Shown here in pieces: positions 36,039-45,800 of a DNA stretch of 64,000 bases. The stretch lies in assembly GCA_016288205.1 (NCBI GenBank), contig JAEEYO010000015.1, forward strand, positions 62,001-126,000. Reading direction: 5' to 3'. Under the pieces are notes generated by a model that ran no database searches, was not told the DNA's origin, and worked only from the letters and a program-made list of their open reading frames with translations. This DNA is from Treponema sp. GTDB lineage: Bacteria > Spirochaetota > Spirochaetia > Treponematales > Treponemataceae. The position numbers were made by a program, and so were the translations under genes. Position 1 is the stretch's first letter; each line of letters starts with the position of its first letter.

Positions 36039-37382
36039 TCACTTGTCCATGATGGTGATTTCGACGCGGCGGTTCTTTGCCCTTCCTTCCTCAGTGGTGT
36101 TGGGGGCGATGGGGAGTGTGTCGCCGAATCCAAGTGTGAAAACTTCCTGTCTTTCACGCACGCCAAGATTAATCAGATAGTCGGCTACGGTCTGGGCACG
36201 GTCGGCACTGAGCTGCTTTGAGTCAACACCGTTGTTTGCCACGGCAGTGTGTCCGCTGATGAGCAAATCGTTGTCGGGGAAAAGGGACAGAATCTGCGCG
36301 ATTCTCTCAAGCTTGTCAATCTCTCCGTCAAGAAGCTCCGGGCTGTCCGGCTTGAACTGGATATTTTCTATGGAGATTGTGAGTCCCTTGTCGCTTTTGA
36401 TTACGTTCACGTTCTTGAGTCCCAGGTCGTCAATCTGCTTTTTGACTTCCTCCACGTTCTCCTCGGTGGCTGTGCGGACAAAATCCGTTACCTCGGCATG
36501 GGCTGTCCCGCGGAACTCATACATCCTTCCGTAAGCGGTCTCAATCAGGATTCGGAAATTCTCGGTGTAATGGTCAATCGCGCCCTTCTCGGCATCCCAG
36601 TAGACAAGCTCCTCGCTGAATCCCATTGTGGCCTGTGGGTAGTCGGCATAGGGGTCGGCTACTGCACGGGGATTCCTGTACGGAGTCTCCATATACATTG
36701 AATACTTCACGCGGAAAACATGCAGCTTGCTTTCTTCCTTTGAAAGAACCTGATTGTTCGGTTTTTTGGAATAGGCAGCCGCCGCATAGCTGTACTGACG
36801 GACCTTCTTCTGCTCCCTGTCCACGGTTCCAAGATATGTGTAGGTTGCTGTAAACGGCACCTTGTACGGAGTCTGGATTCCGAAATTCATCCTGAGGTCA
36901 TGCGCCTCATGTCCCTCGGCTGTCCAGGTGTCTCCTGGCTTTACGGGATGGTCGGGGAAAATCGGCACGTCACGCACGGTGGGCATAAAATACTGGTCGT
37001 CAATGGTATATACTCCGAGCGGGCTCCTGTCAAAAATGCTCAGGTACTCCTCGCCCCAAGAAAAGGATCCTGTTCCCACGGCGGAAACGGCACTTTCGGT
37101 CGTCATAAAGGATGACTGATGCCTCGCGCTTCCGTCCTTATCTACGGAAAGAACCTGGGTGGAGATTCTGTTGATGATTTCCGCACGGTGATTCAGCCTC
37201 ATGTTCACATAGACATCCTCGTTCACGGTGGAAAGAATGCGGTAGGAGTCTCCGTCCTGAAATTTAAACCTGAATGTGACGGGACCGCCGGATGTGTCGT
37301 AAGTCTCGGCTGCGGCTGAAAACGCAAGGAATGCAAACAGCGAAAGAACAAGGCTGATTTTTTTCTTCATATTAAATTTCAC
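36039..37382 (-). CDS. Exported OmpA-family protein
   Basis: 447 residues from a GTG at 37382 (GAGGGG eight bases upstream; the ATG four codons later has none). Signal peptide KKKISLVLSLFAFLAFSAAA. A beta-rich domain fills residues ~25-320. The C-terminal ~110 residues are OmpA-like: NIQFKPDSPELLDGEIDKLE, LLISGHTAVANNGVDSKQLS, ADRAQTVADYLINLGV and EEGRAKNRRVEITIM, the peptidoglycan-binding signature. It probably links outer membrane and cell wall. First of three envelope genes on this strand reading toward 36 kb; the other two lie upstream. Confidence 0.9.
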   Translation of the reverse strand: MKFNMKKKISLVLSLFAFLAFSAAAETYDTSGGPVTFRFKFQDGDSYRILSTVNEDVYVNMRLNHRAEIINRISTQVLSVDKDGSARHQSSFMTTESAVSAVGTGSFSWGEEYLSIFDRSPLGVYTIDDQYFMPTVRDVPIFPDHPVKPGDTWTAEGHEAHDLRMNFGIQTPYKVPFTATYTYLGTVDREQKKVRQYSYAAAAYSKKPNNQVLSKEESKLHVFRVKYSMYMETPYRNPRAVADPYADYPQATMGFSEELVYWDAEKGAIDHYTENFRILIETAYGRMYEFRGTAHAEVTDFVRTATEENVEEVKKQIDDLGLKNVNVIKSDKGLTISIENIQFKPDSPELLDGEIDKLERIAQILSLFPDNDLLISGHTAVANNGVDSKQLSADRAQTVADYLINLGVRERQEVFTLGFGDTLPIAPNTTEEGRAKNRRVEITIMDK

Positions 37383-37572
37383 TTTAGTTTCCCCTCAGAC
37401 GCTCCTGATTTACCGGAAGCATCCTATTGTCAAATTCCTTTTCGGCAGATTTCCACTCTTGCACTAGGACGAAAAATCCCGGCAAAATATATGGAAACCT
37501 GCAAAAAAGCCGCCCACCCAAACGATAAACCACGGGAAAACAGATTCGTTACAAAATGCTGTATATCAGCCT

Positions 37573-40500
37573 CTATTTCTCAAGGATGAATTCCACGCGG
37601 CGGTTCTTCCAGCGGTTCTTCAAATCATTCTTGTCGGCGATTGTCTCAAGTCCACCCTTGCCCTCTGCCCTCAGGCGTGCTGACGAAATCTTGCCCTCGC
37701 CGGAAAGCCACCTAACCACGAACTGAGCGCGCTCAAGAGACAGTGCCTTAAGACCGCGACCCCACGGACCGTCCCTGTTTTCCTCAGGATTGTCCTCTTC
37801 CCTTCCGTTGAACTGATTCATGGGATTCGCATGACCCACGACAGTCACCTTGTAGTTTGAGAATTTACCCAGAATCTGTGCCACACGGTTCAGGACACGG
37901 ATGTTGTTCGCTTTCTGCTCAGGCGTAAGGCTGCTCCTCTCAAGAACCTTTCCGCTCGCATCTCTCTCACCCGCAAGAAGGAAGTCCGCAGCATCTCCAC
38001 GGAATACAATGGAAGGAACCTGCATCTTGAGCCGTCCGCCGTCGAAAAGCACGAGCACGTCCACAGGGATGATTCCCTCGTAAACCGAAGTCATGCCAAG
38101 CTCGTCGGTAACAGTCAGCTTGTACGGATAGTCCTCCGCAGACATTACGATTTCTCCGTTGTTTCCACGTCCGTCCCAGACCACGGTCGCACGGTAAGTA
38201 TCCGACTGAGTCTCATCCGACGGCATTGATTTTCCGCTTGTCCTCCAGAAAGTCTCCGAAGTGTTGCGGCTGTCCATCACCACGAGACTCCATGAGCGCA
38301 CCTTGGATTTTGTCTTTACGAAAAGAAGCATGTCAAGCTCGTCCTCAAGACCGTCGTTATCCGGGCTGAAATACTGGCCTTCCTCAGGATTCGCGGAAGA
38401 AATCACTGTAAGGACAGGAGCCTGTGCCGTACAGACAAATGGAGCCGAAACCTCGTCAATCACATTTCCCTTCTCATACTCAGCGTGGAGCTTTCCGACA
38501 AAGGTTCCCTCTATCACATTTCCGTCCTCGCCCTTGCCGTCCCACACAAAATGAGCCGGTATTGCCCTCAAAGTTCCGCCATCAGTGCCGTTCCATGTCT
38601 TTACCACGGTTCCAAGCGGATTCATGATTGAGAAAGTCCATGTCGTGAGTCCCTCGGCAAGAGTTGTCCGCACATTGAAATTCTGTGAGTCCACCACACC
38701 GTCGCCGTTCGGAGAGATTCCGGATTCCGCAAGGGTAATGAACGCACGAGCTTCCCTTGTGTCAACGCGCACAGAATCAATCTTGGAGCTGCCCCTGTTT
38801 CCGGCGGGATCCACGGCAAACACCTCCACGGAATAAAGTCCGTCCGGCACCCTGTTTCCGTTCGTATCAATAGCGGCCCACTCAAAATCACCGGCCTTGA
38901 GTTTTTTTCCGCCGTTATCCTGCCATGAAATTTTCCACACGGCCTTTCCTGATGAGTCACGAACCTCGCAGTTCCAGACCTCCTCCTCGCTGCACTCAAC
39001 GACCTTCACGGGAAGAATCTGCCTTGTGCTGAATTTCGGATCAAGACCATCGGGAGAGAAGATTTTCCACTGGCTTTCTATAGCGACCACAGGAGGCTTG
39101 GTGTCAAGCACGACGGAGCGTTTCACAGGAGAGACGGGGGAGCCGTTTTTCGCGACGGACACAAATGAAACCTCGTACTCACCGTCGGGACAGATTTTTC
39201 CGGAGTCATCAAGACCGTTCCAAACAATGGACTCGGGGATGGTCTCGCTTCCACGGAATGTACGGACCGCACCATTTGCCCCCGCAATCTCCACGGTATA
39301 TGACTCGATTCCTCCTGATGATTTCGCGGACGGATAGATTGAGATGCTGTCCTTGCGACCGTCAGAGTTGGGAGAGAAAATATCCTCGGAAAGAGAAAGC
39401 ATCAGCTCGGTCTTTGATGTGTCAATCGTAAATTCGGTGGAGCGGACCACACTGGAGTTTCCAGCGGAATCAGAGACGGAGAGCTCGTAATAATATTTTC
39501 CGTCGCCAGCAAAACGTCCGTCGCTTTCGGATCCGTTCCAAACAAGGGTGTCGGTCAATCTGGAACCGAAGCTGTAAGTCCTGATTACATTTCCATCCTG
39601 ATTTTTTATCGCACCGTTCCAAACCTTTACTTCCTTAAAAGGAGGTTCGGCGGAAGTCTGTCTCTGGGAAATCTGTATGTCCTTTTCTCCGTTTGAGATC
39701 GCGTTCTTCACTTTAAGCTCGGCCTTAGGCGCGGTATTGTCCAGAATAAAAACCGGCGACTCACATACCGGGGGCACATATCCGTTGATGTACTTAGCGG
39801 AAAGCCTTGCCCTGTACTCACCTTCCGGCAGGATTTTTCCATCCGAGCCCTTTCCGTCAAATGAGAATGCCGAGATTCCTTCCTCGCCTCCCGATGTCTC
39901 GAAAAGATGCTTTCCCTCTGATGAAATGACGGAAATCTTCCATGACTCAAGGCTGTTCACCTTGCTCGCCTGAACCGGGAGAGACACATCAAAGTCGGCT
40001 GTGTCAAGAATTCCGTCCCCGTTCGGAGAGAAATACCGGATCCCCCTGAGGCTGATTGAGATGGCCGGTTTTGTCGCGGAGAAAATGATGTTGTTCACAA
40101 GCGCGTGCTCGGATGTGTTTCCCGCCTTGTCGGTCGCATAAATCTCATAGGTGTAAACTCCGTCAGGAACCACGGCACCGATGTCGTTCGTTCCGTCCCA
40201 AATCACCTCGGGAGCAGGGCGAGAGTTTTCCCATCTGTACGTGCGGACCTTCTTTCCGTCAGCGTTGTAGATTATGGCTCCGGTCCAAAGTGTCTCCTCG
40301 GATCCCTCCTGCTGAATTCTGAGGGATGTCTTTTCTCCCTCGCCGAAAGATTTCTCATCGTCGGTCATGGGGCCGAAAGAGATTGTCGGAGGCGTACAGT
40401 CAACAATCACAGAGTACTCGCGCGAGATACCGGTGTTGTCATTGTCATCGGTCGCGGAAAAAACATAATAGTAGATTCCGTCGGGAGCAACCTCACCAGG

Positions 40501-40893
40501 CACAAGTCCAACGGCAGCGGCTTCCTCACCAAGGAGACCGTTCCACACCACGGATGACGGCACATCAATTCCGGTTTTCGGGCTCACGAGTTTTTTGAAA
40601 AATCCCTTCACGCTCAGATGCTCGTCGTCCTTTCTTTTGTTTCCTATAGTACGCACGGGCTTTCTGTCGGAGTTGAAGATTGTAAGCTTCCATTCCTTGA
40701 TGAATCTTTTCTCCTTTACCTTCAGCGGAATCTCAAGCGTGTCCTTCACTCCGTCATTGTTCGGTGAAATATATTCAGGAGCGCGCTCCGCAAAAACTCC
40801 TGCGGCGGAAAAGGCGAGCGACGCGAAAATCATTGTCATATATTTTTTTATTGCCATACGGCTTGTTATTGTCATAGGTCTCATTTTCTTCAT
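37573..40893 (-). CDS. Large exported FlgD/CHU_C-type Ig repeat protein with OmpA C-terminus
   Basis: 1106 residues. Signal peptide near residues 15-36 (MTMIFASLAFSAAGVFA). At least five repeats follow, each opening with an ISPNNDGVKDT-type motif (YFSPNGDGILDTADFDV, IFSPNSDGRKDSISIYP, GISPNGDGVVDSQNFNV, YFSPDNDGLEDELDMLL) and holding a VWNG...DGxYxY FlgD-like unit. The last ~150 residues are OmpA-like (KVTVVGHANPMNQFNG, LSLERAQFVVRWL, NRWKNRRVEFILE). Likely anchored to peptidoglycan and reaching outward, but the role is unknown. Confidence 0.9.
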   Translation of the reverse strand: MKKMRPMTITSRMAIKKYMTMIFASLAFSAAGVFAERAPEYISPNNDGVKDTLEIPLKVKEKRFIKEWKLTIFNSDRKPVRTIGNKRKDDEHLSVKGFFKKLVSPKTGIDVPSSVVWNGLLGEEAAAVGLVPGEVAPDGIYYYVFSATDDNDNTGISREYSVIVDCTPPTISFGPMTDDEKSFGEGEKTSLRIQQEGSEETLWTGAIIYNADGKKVRTYRWENSRPAPEVIWDGTNDIGAVVPDGVYTYEIYATDKAGNTSEHALVNNIIFSATKPAISISLRGIRYFSPNGDGILDTADFDVSLPVQASKVNSLESWKISVISSEGKHLFETSGGEEGISAFSFDGKGSDGKILPEGEYRARLSAKYINGYVPPVCESPVFILDNTAPKAELKVKNAISNGEKDIQISQRQTSAEPPFKEVKVWNGAIKNQDGNVIRTYSFGSRLTDTLVWNGSESDGRFAGDGKYYYELSVSDSAGNSSVVRSTEFTIDTSKTELMLSLSEDIFSPNSDGRKDSISIYPSAKSSGGIESYTVEIAGANGAVRTFRGSETIPESIVWNGLDDSGKICPDGEYEVSFVSVAKNGSPVSPVKRSVVLDTKPPVVAIESQWKIFSPDGLDPKFSTRQILPVKVVECSEEEVWNCEVRDSSGKAVWKISWQDNGGKKLKAGDFEWAAIDTNGNRVPDGLYSVEVFAVDPAGNRGSSKIDSVRVDTREARAFITLAESGISPNGDGVVDSQNFNVRTTLAEGLTTWTFSIMNPLGTVVKTWNGTDGGTLRAIPAHFVWDGKGEDGNVIEGTFVGKLHAEYEKGNVIDEVSAPFVCTAQAPVLTVISSANPEEGQYFSPDNDGLEDELDMLLFVKTKSKVRSWSLVVMDSRNTSETFWRTSGKSMPSDETQSDTYRATVVWDGRGNNGEIVMSAEDYPYKLTVTDELGMTSVYEGIIPVDVLVLFDGGRLKMQVPSIVFRGDAADFLLAGERDASGKVLERSSLTPEQKANNIRVLNRVAQILGKFSNYKVTVVGHANPMNQFNGREEDNPEENRDGPWGRGLKALSLERAQFVVRWLSGEGKISSARLRAEGKGGLETIADKNDLKNRWKNRRVEFILEK

Positions 40894-40925
40894 ATTATAT
40901 ACCTCGCATTACACCTGATTGCTTC

Positions 40926-42011
40926 TCACTCATCCTCGTCATCATCAAAGATGCTGTCTCCCCAAAGAATAATCTCAGGACTCTCGTCATCCTGGCTTCC
41001 CATGTAGAAAGACACACCCGCGCTGATCGCATGGATTTCCGCATAGACATTCTGATAGGCGACTGACGGAACAATCTCATTTTTCTTCCACTCATCGCCG
41101 CTCTTGCTTGAGTCTGATTTTATAACAAAATGCATCGTAAGACCCACGGACGGCCAGCTGAGACCAGAATCGTTCATGATTTCGCGCATGTTTCCGTCCC
41201 AGCCCACATTGATTGCGAACAAATCGCTGTATGAGAATCCCAGGGCCACATCCCACGCCACGTTCTGGAAGGTCGGGAAATAAAGGTCGCTGCTGAACGC
41301 ACAGGTAAAACGCTTGTCGAAGGAGCCCAGCTGGAAAAGCGTCGCACCGAAAGAAATGCGCGGAGTAAAGATTCCGGGATAACCCGCTCCGTCGTGAGAG
41401 CCGTCAATGCCTGTGACCTCGTAAGAAGAAAGCGGCTTACCCATGTTCAAAACGGAGATTCCGAGTCGCGCATCCTTCAGGAACGCCAGTTTCTCAAACG
41501 AGTAAAGGAATCCCAAATCCGCGCCCACGGTAAAATCAGATCCATTGCCGAAATAGTAGCCGCCGTAAAGATTGAGTCCCACGGAGACGCTCGGTATCAC
41601 GTCCTTTGAAAAACCGAGATGAAGCCCCACGTTGTTTCCAAGATCCATCAGGGGATTCTTCGAGAACGCACCCTCAGCCGCAGCCGTAAAGACAAGCCAT
41701 TTTGAAGGCAGAATTACACCGGCCTGAAATCCGCCGCCGACACCTGAGTAGCCGTCAGAGTCAGACACATCGACCAGCGCGGTTCCGCTCAGATTGAACA
41801 TGGTTCTCTCCACTTTTGACGTGAGAGCCGGATTGAAGCTGATTGAGCCTGGCACCACAGTGCAGAAAGGACCTCCGCTAGCAGATGACGCCCCTGAAAG
41901 TAGCTCAGGATTTGAAACCTTAAAGAGATTTTCACCACCAAACGGCGGATTGTAAGCAAAAAGATTCATGGCGGCACAAAAAACTGCGGCCAGTGCAAGT
42001 GATTTTTTCAT
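40926..42011 (-). CDS. UPF0164-type outer-membrane beta-barrel protein
   Basis: 361 residues from ATG 42011 (GGGGG five bases upstream; the in-frame TTG at 42035 is less likely). Signal peptide KKSLALAAVFCAAMNLFA, then NPPFGGENLFKVSNPELLSG and alternating strands (VGLNLYGGYYFGNGSDFTVGA, RISFGATLFQLGSFDKRF). It resembles the UPF0164/FadL-like proteins of T. pallidum. Acidic C-terminal tail (DSIFDDDEDE) is unusual for a barrel, which usually ends in an aromatic residue. Cotranscribed with the two genes downstream. Confidence 0.82.
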   Translation of the reverse strand: MKKSLALAAVFCAAMNLFAYNPPFGGENLFKVSNPELLSGASSASGGPFCTVVPGSISFNPALTSKVERTMFNLSGTALVDVSDSDGYSGVGGGFQAGVILPSKWLVFTAAAEGAFSKNPLMDLGNNVGLHLGFSKDVIPSVSVGLNLYGGYYFGNGSDFTVGADLGFLYSFEKLAFLKDARLGISVLNMGKPLSSYEVTGIDGSHDGAGYPGIFTPRISFGATLFQLGSFDKRFTCAFSSDLYFPTFQNVAWDVALGFSYSDLFAINVGWDGNMREIMNDSGLSWPSVGLTMHFVIKSDSSKSGDEWKKNEIVPSVAYQNVYAEIHAISAGVSFYMGSQDDESPEIILWGDSIFDDDEDE

Positions 42012-42074
42012 TGATTCCCCCAACTGATTTCCCAAAATTCTCTCTTTTATATAGAAAACACATTTATTTCCATT

Positions 42075-42103
42075 AATATACAGTTTTTTGTCATAAAAAT
42101 CAA
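42075..42103 (-). promoter_or_regulatory. Promoter of the three-gene envelope operon
   Basis: Minus strand TTGATT (42103-42098), 17 bases, TATATT (42080-42075), about 60 bases before the ATG at 42011. Confidence 0.6.
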
Positions 42104-42138
42104 CAGTTCGAATCTATGCGGGAAAAGCCGGGGAAAAA

Positions 42139-42303
42139 CTACATTTTCAGCCTTTCCAGAACCTTCTGGAACGGGGCATTGAAATCCTTCGCGGCATCCT
42201 CAGGTCTGGCATTATACTTCTGCACGGCAATCAAAATGGAAGATTTTTTTTGAATTTTTTTGAAAAATTTATGAGACGGAATTCTGTCTGTTTCAGGAAA
42301 TCC
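42139..42303 (-). pseudogene. Coding remnant downstream of the Xre gene
   Basis: Directly after the Xre stop, the same frame reads on as GFPETDRIPSHKFFKKIQKK and ends with QKYNARPEDAAKDFNAPFQK, VLERLKM and a stop at 42139. The composition is protein-like, with no start codon or ribosome site. It may be the end of a lost gene. No family recognised. Confidence 0.3.
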
Positions 42304-42636
42304 TCAATGCCCCAGACATTTGGAAATATCCTCAGCTACGGCAAGCAGAAGTTTTCTCTGCGCTTCGGGCAGGTTTTTGTAAACATAGAGCAATTTTCGG
42401 GATTCCTCGTTCGAGTTTTCCCATGATGTCTTGGAGTTTTCACCAGTCACCAAATACTCGACGCTTGTGTTCAGGACTTTCGCAAGACGCACGGCAACCT
42501 CGGCGGACGGAATGCAAGCCTGACTGCTCACATAACTCACGAGCGAGCGGATAGTTATCCCTGCCTTAGCCGCCACTTCCTTGTTAGACAGCCCCGAAAA
42601 TGCGATTTCATCTCTTAAGCGTTCTCTAAAGTCCAT
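42304..42636 (-). CDS. Xre-family transcriptional regulator divergent from the giant repeat gene
   Basis: 110 residues. N-terminal helix-turn-helix: FRERLRDEIAFSGLSNKEVA, AKAGITIRSLVSYVSSQACI, PSAEVAVRLAKVLNTSVEYL. The C-terminal 40 residues are helical (LLYVYKNLPEAQRKLLLAVA). It is transcribed away from the 1694-residue gene, and a 9+9 bp dyad in the shared gap is its likely operator. Confidence 0.88.
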   Translation of the reverse strand: MDFRERLRDEIAFSGLSNKEVAAKAGITIRSLVSYVSSQACIPSAEVAVRLAKVLNTSVEYLVTGENSKTSWENSNEESRKLLYVYKNLPEAQRKLLLAVAEDISKCLGH

Positions 42637-42654
42637 ACAGTCTTAAAATAACAG

Positions 42655-42689
42655 AATACTGTAGTTTTTTGATTGCTTTTTACAGTATT
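42655..42689. promoter_or_regulatory. Inverted repeat between the Xre regulator and the giant gene
   Basis: AATACTGTA (42655-42663) and TACAGTATT (42681-42689) are perfect 9-bp arms separated by 17 bases. The dyad lies 19 bases upstream of the Xre ATG and 112 bases before the giant gene. A further ACAGT half-site lies at 42637. Confidence 0.65.
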
Positions 42690-42800
42690 TAGTAATATAA
42701 TTTTAAAGAAGGGAAAAAAACTGGACAGCTGGCACTGTTCACGGTCTTATACCTCGGGGAAAATGTGGTAGAACGCATATTATTATGGAGGGAAATATAC

Positions 42801-45800
42801 ATGAAAAAGAAACTTAAGAAGATTTTACTTGCACTGATTTTTGTCGCGCTTTTACCGACAGGAAATATCTTTGCTCAATCAAGAGCAATTTCTGCAAACG
42901 GGGTCACGGTTCCAAGCTGGATGCAAAACTGTATTATTATCAACTCAGAATACCCGTTCGGCAGGCGTACAATCGGGCAAGTACTTTCAATACCTCAGAA
43001 AAAAACAAAACTTAAACAGGTAACTGTAAACAACACGAAAGTTTCTCTGGATTACGTTCTCGCAGAAGACGACGGAAGCATAATATGGAGTCTGTATTTG
43101 GAATTTACCTGCGTAAAATCCGGGAATGGAGGCAACTGCTATATCTCCATGCTTAAATTTGAAGAACCTCTTTCATTTAAAAAGGAAACAGTAACATGCT
43201 CCAGTCCATACGACTTTAACTATGGATATTGTCTTGGAATTCTATACGAGTGTTCACAAAAGATGTTCATAGATGAGGTTAGGTTTAATGAACAAAAGGC
43301 CTATGAGGAAAAAATCAAAAAGATAGAAGAAAATTTGCTAAATGATTTCGTAAGCCGGACTTCATCAAAATACATCGACGACGAGCTTCTTGATCTTGGT
43401 GAAATAAATGCCAATGCCTTTGGAAATGACTATTTGTTCCGTCTGTATGCGGTGGCAAACCGAGCGAGCGTAAAAAAGGGATTAACACCATGCTATTATC
43501 AGAAAATCGGGGATGCCGCACCCGTATACGACACAAGCAAATGGAAATTCTTGGACAGAATTTATCAGAAGAATGAAATATACCTGGACGAATCAGCCAC
43601 AGGATTCATTATCCGCGGTGACTGGAAAGATAACTTAACTCTCGCAAGAAAAGACTTCGAACATAAAGCTCAGATAGAAGCAAAGCGGAAAGTACAGAGA
43701 GACAAAGAAGATGAGGAGTTCATCGCTAAAGTCCTTGCCATGAAACCAAGCTCGTGGTATACCAATGGGAAAATTCAATATTCCTCTGAAGAACATTTTT
43801 CTTTCGATTTCAGCTGGGGAGGTTACAGCAGTTACACAGAAAGCGATTATATAACAGACAATGCACGTATATATGCAATACTGAACAAGGCAAGTGAAAA
43901 AGCCGGGTTCTCACCATGTTATTACCAAATGCAAGGCGGGAAAAAAATATTTGATTCAAAAAAATGGCAGCTCGGAAATTGGCGGATCGAAAAATGGGAT
44001 CACGAAGTTACACTTGTTACATGGGAAAAAACTGACACCATAAAACAGGACAGCACATGCAACGGATTTTTTCACAATTATTGGGGTATATATCGCAACG
44101 TTCCCAAAGCCGTCGAACAAAAGATAGCAGAGGAAAAAGCCCTGAAAGCAAAGGAGGATGTGGAGTTCATCGCTAAGGTTCTTGCTATGGAACCAGACAA
44201 ATGGTCTGACTCAGGGGAAATACACTATGGTCAGGGATTCTGGTTTAATTCCAAAAGCTATTTCACCAGTCAAGAGCCAGAAATCGAAGAACTCGACTCC
44301 ATCCGCCCTGGCATCATGTCAGAAATAGAAGACGCAGCCCGCATGTATTCCATATTGAACAAGGCGAGTGTAAAACTCGGCTTCTCCCCATGCTATTATC
44401 AAATTCAAGACGGAAACAAAGTCTATGACAGTGACAAATGGGACTTAGGAGAATGGAAGGCAGGAGGAAGCGGAAGGAGTGGCCGGAACTACTACAGCCG
44501 GGAAAAAGTCGATACCATAAAATGTGACGAATCCGCAAACGGATTCCGCCGCGATAAATCATACGACGGCTACCCAGGAACAGTATACCGAATTGATTCC
44601 AAGGCAGTGGAAGAGCACAAAGCAAAGTTGAAAGCTGAGGAATTGGCAAAAAAGGCAAGGTATAAGGCACAAAGAGAGAAAAATGATGCAGAGGACATCG
44701 TAAAAATCCTCGCAATGGCTCCTAAATACTGGAGCAACTCCGGAAAAATAGAATATGGGCAGTATCGCTTCTATTTCTCCAGCAACGAGTACAGCATAAG
44801 TGGCATAAACCCAAGATATGATGAAGCTCGCATATCCGCAATAATGAACAAGGCAAGTGAAAAAGCCGGGTTCTCACCGTGCTATTATCAGGAGCTGGAT
44901 GGAGCAAAGGTCTTTGACAGCGACAAGTGGCAGCTTGGAGAATGGGAGTATTATTACGGATGGACGAAACAGAAAACAATAAAAAAAGACAATGACTCAA
45001 ACGGCTTCTATTACAACTCCCAGGGAGATATATACGGAGATATATACCGCTACGATCCAGAGTACGTCGCACAAAAAAAAGCCGAAGAAGAGGCTCAAAA
45101 AGCAAAAGAATTGGCGGAAAAAGAAGCTCAAAAGGCGAGGGAGCAAGCCGCAAAAGCAGAACGTGAAGCAAAGTTAAAGGCAATTCGCGACAAAGAGGAT
45201 GAAGAGATCATCGCAAAAATCCTCAAGATGGAAATAAGGAATTACAGTACGCCTGACTCTCTGTATTATGACTCTGGAAGCGTCATGTATAACGACTACT
45301 ACGGTCAGGGGCTTTGGTTTAACGCAGCTGGATACGGCAGTGACGGACGCAAGCTAAAGGATGCAACCCGCCTACATGCCATAATGAACAAGGCAAGTGA
45401 AAAAGCCGGTTTCTCACCGTGTTATTATCAGGAACAGGATGGAGCAAAGATCTTTGACAGCGACAAATGGCAGCTCGGAGAATGGAAAGGAGCCTCCATC
45501 GGATGGGAAAAAGGCAGAACCATAAAACAGCAAAAAGACAAGAACGGCTTCTATTGCACTGAAACCAGTATATACCGCAATGATCCAAAGGTAGTTGCTG
45601 AATTAGAAGAAAAGAAACGTGCCGAGGAGGAAGCAAAGAAAGCTGAGGAATTGGCAAAAAAGGCAAGATACAAAGCTCAAAGAGACAAGGAAGACGAGGA
45701 GTTCATTGCCAAGGTTCTTTCAATGAAGATGGACAATTGGTATGAATCCGGTGAGTTACAATACGAAAAATACAAATTCCAGTTCAATTTAAGCGGATAT

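Noticed and set aside
44314-45183. Minus-strand ORFs within the giant gene
   Set aside because: They are proline/leucine-rich antisense frames of the Lys/Glu-rich repeats and repeat with the same period.
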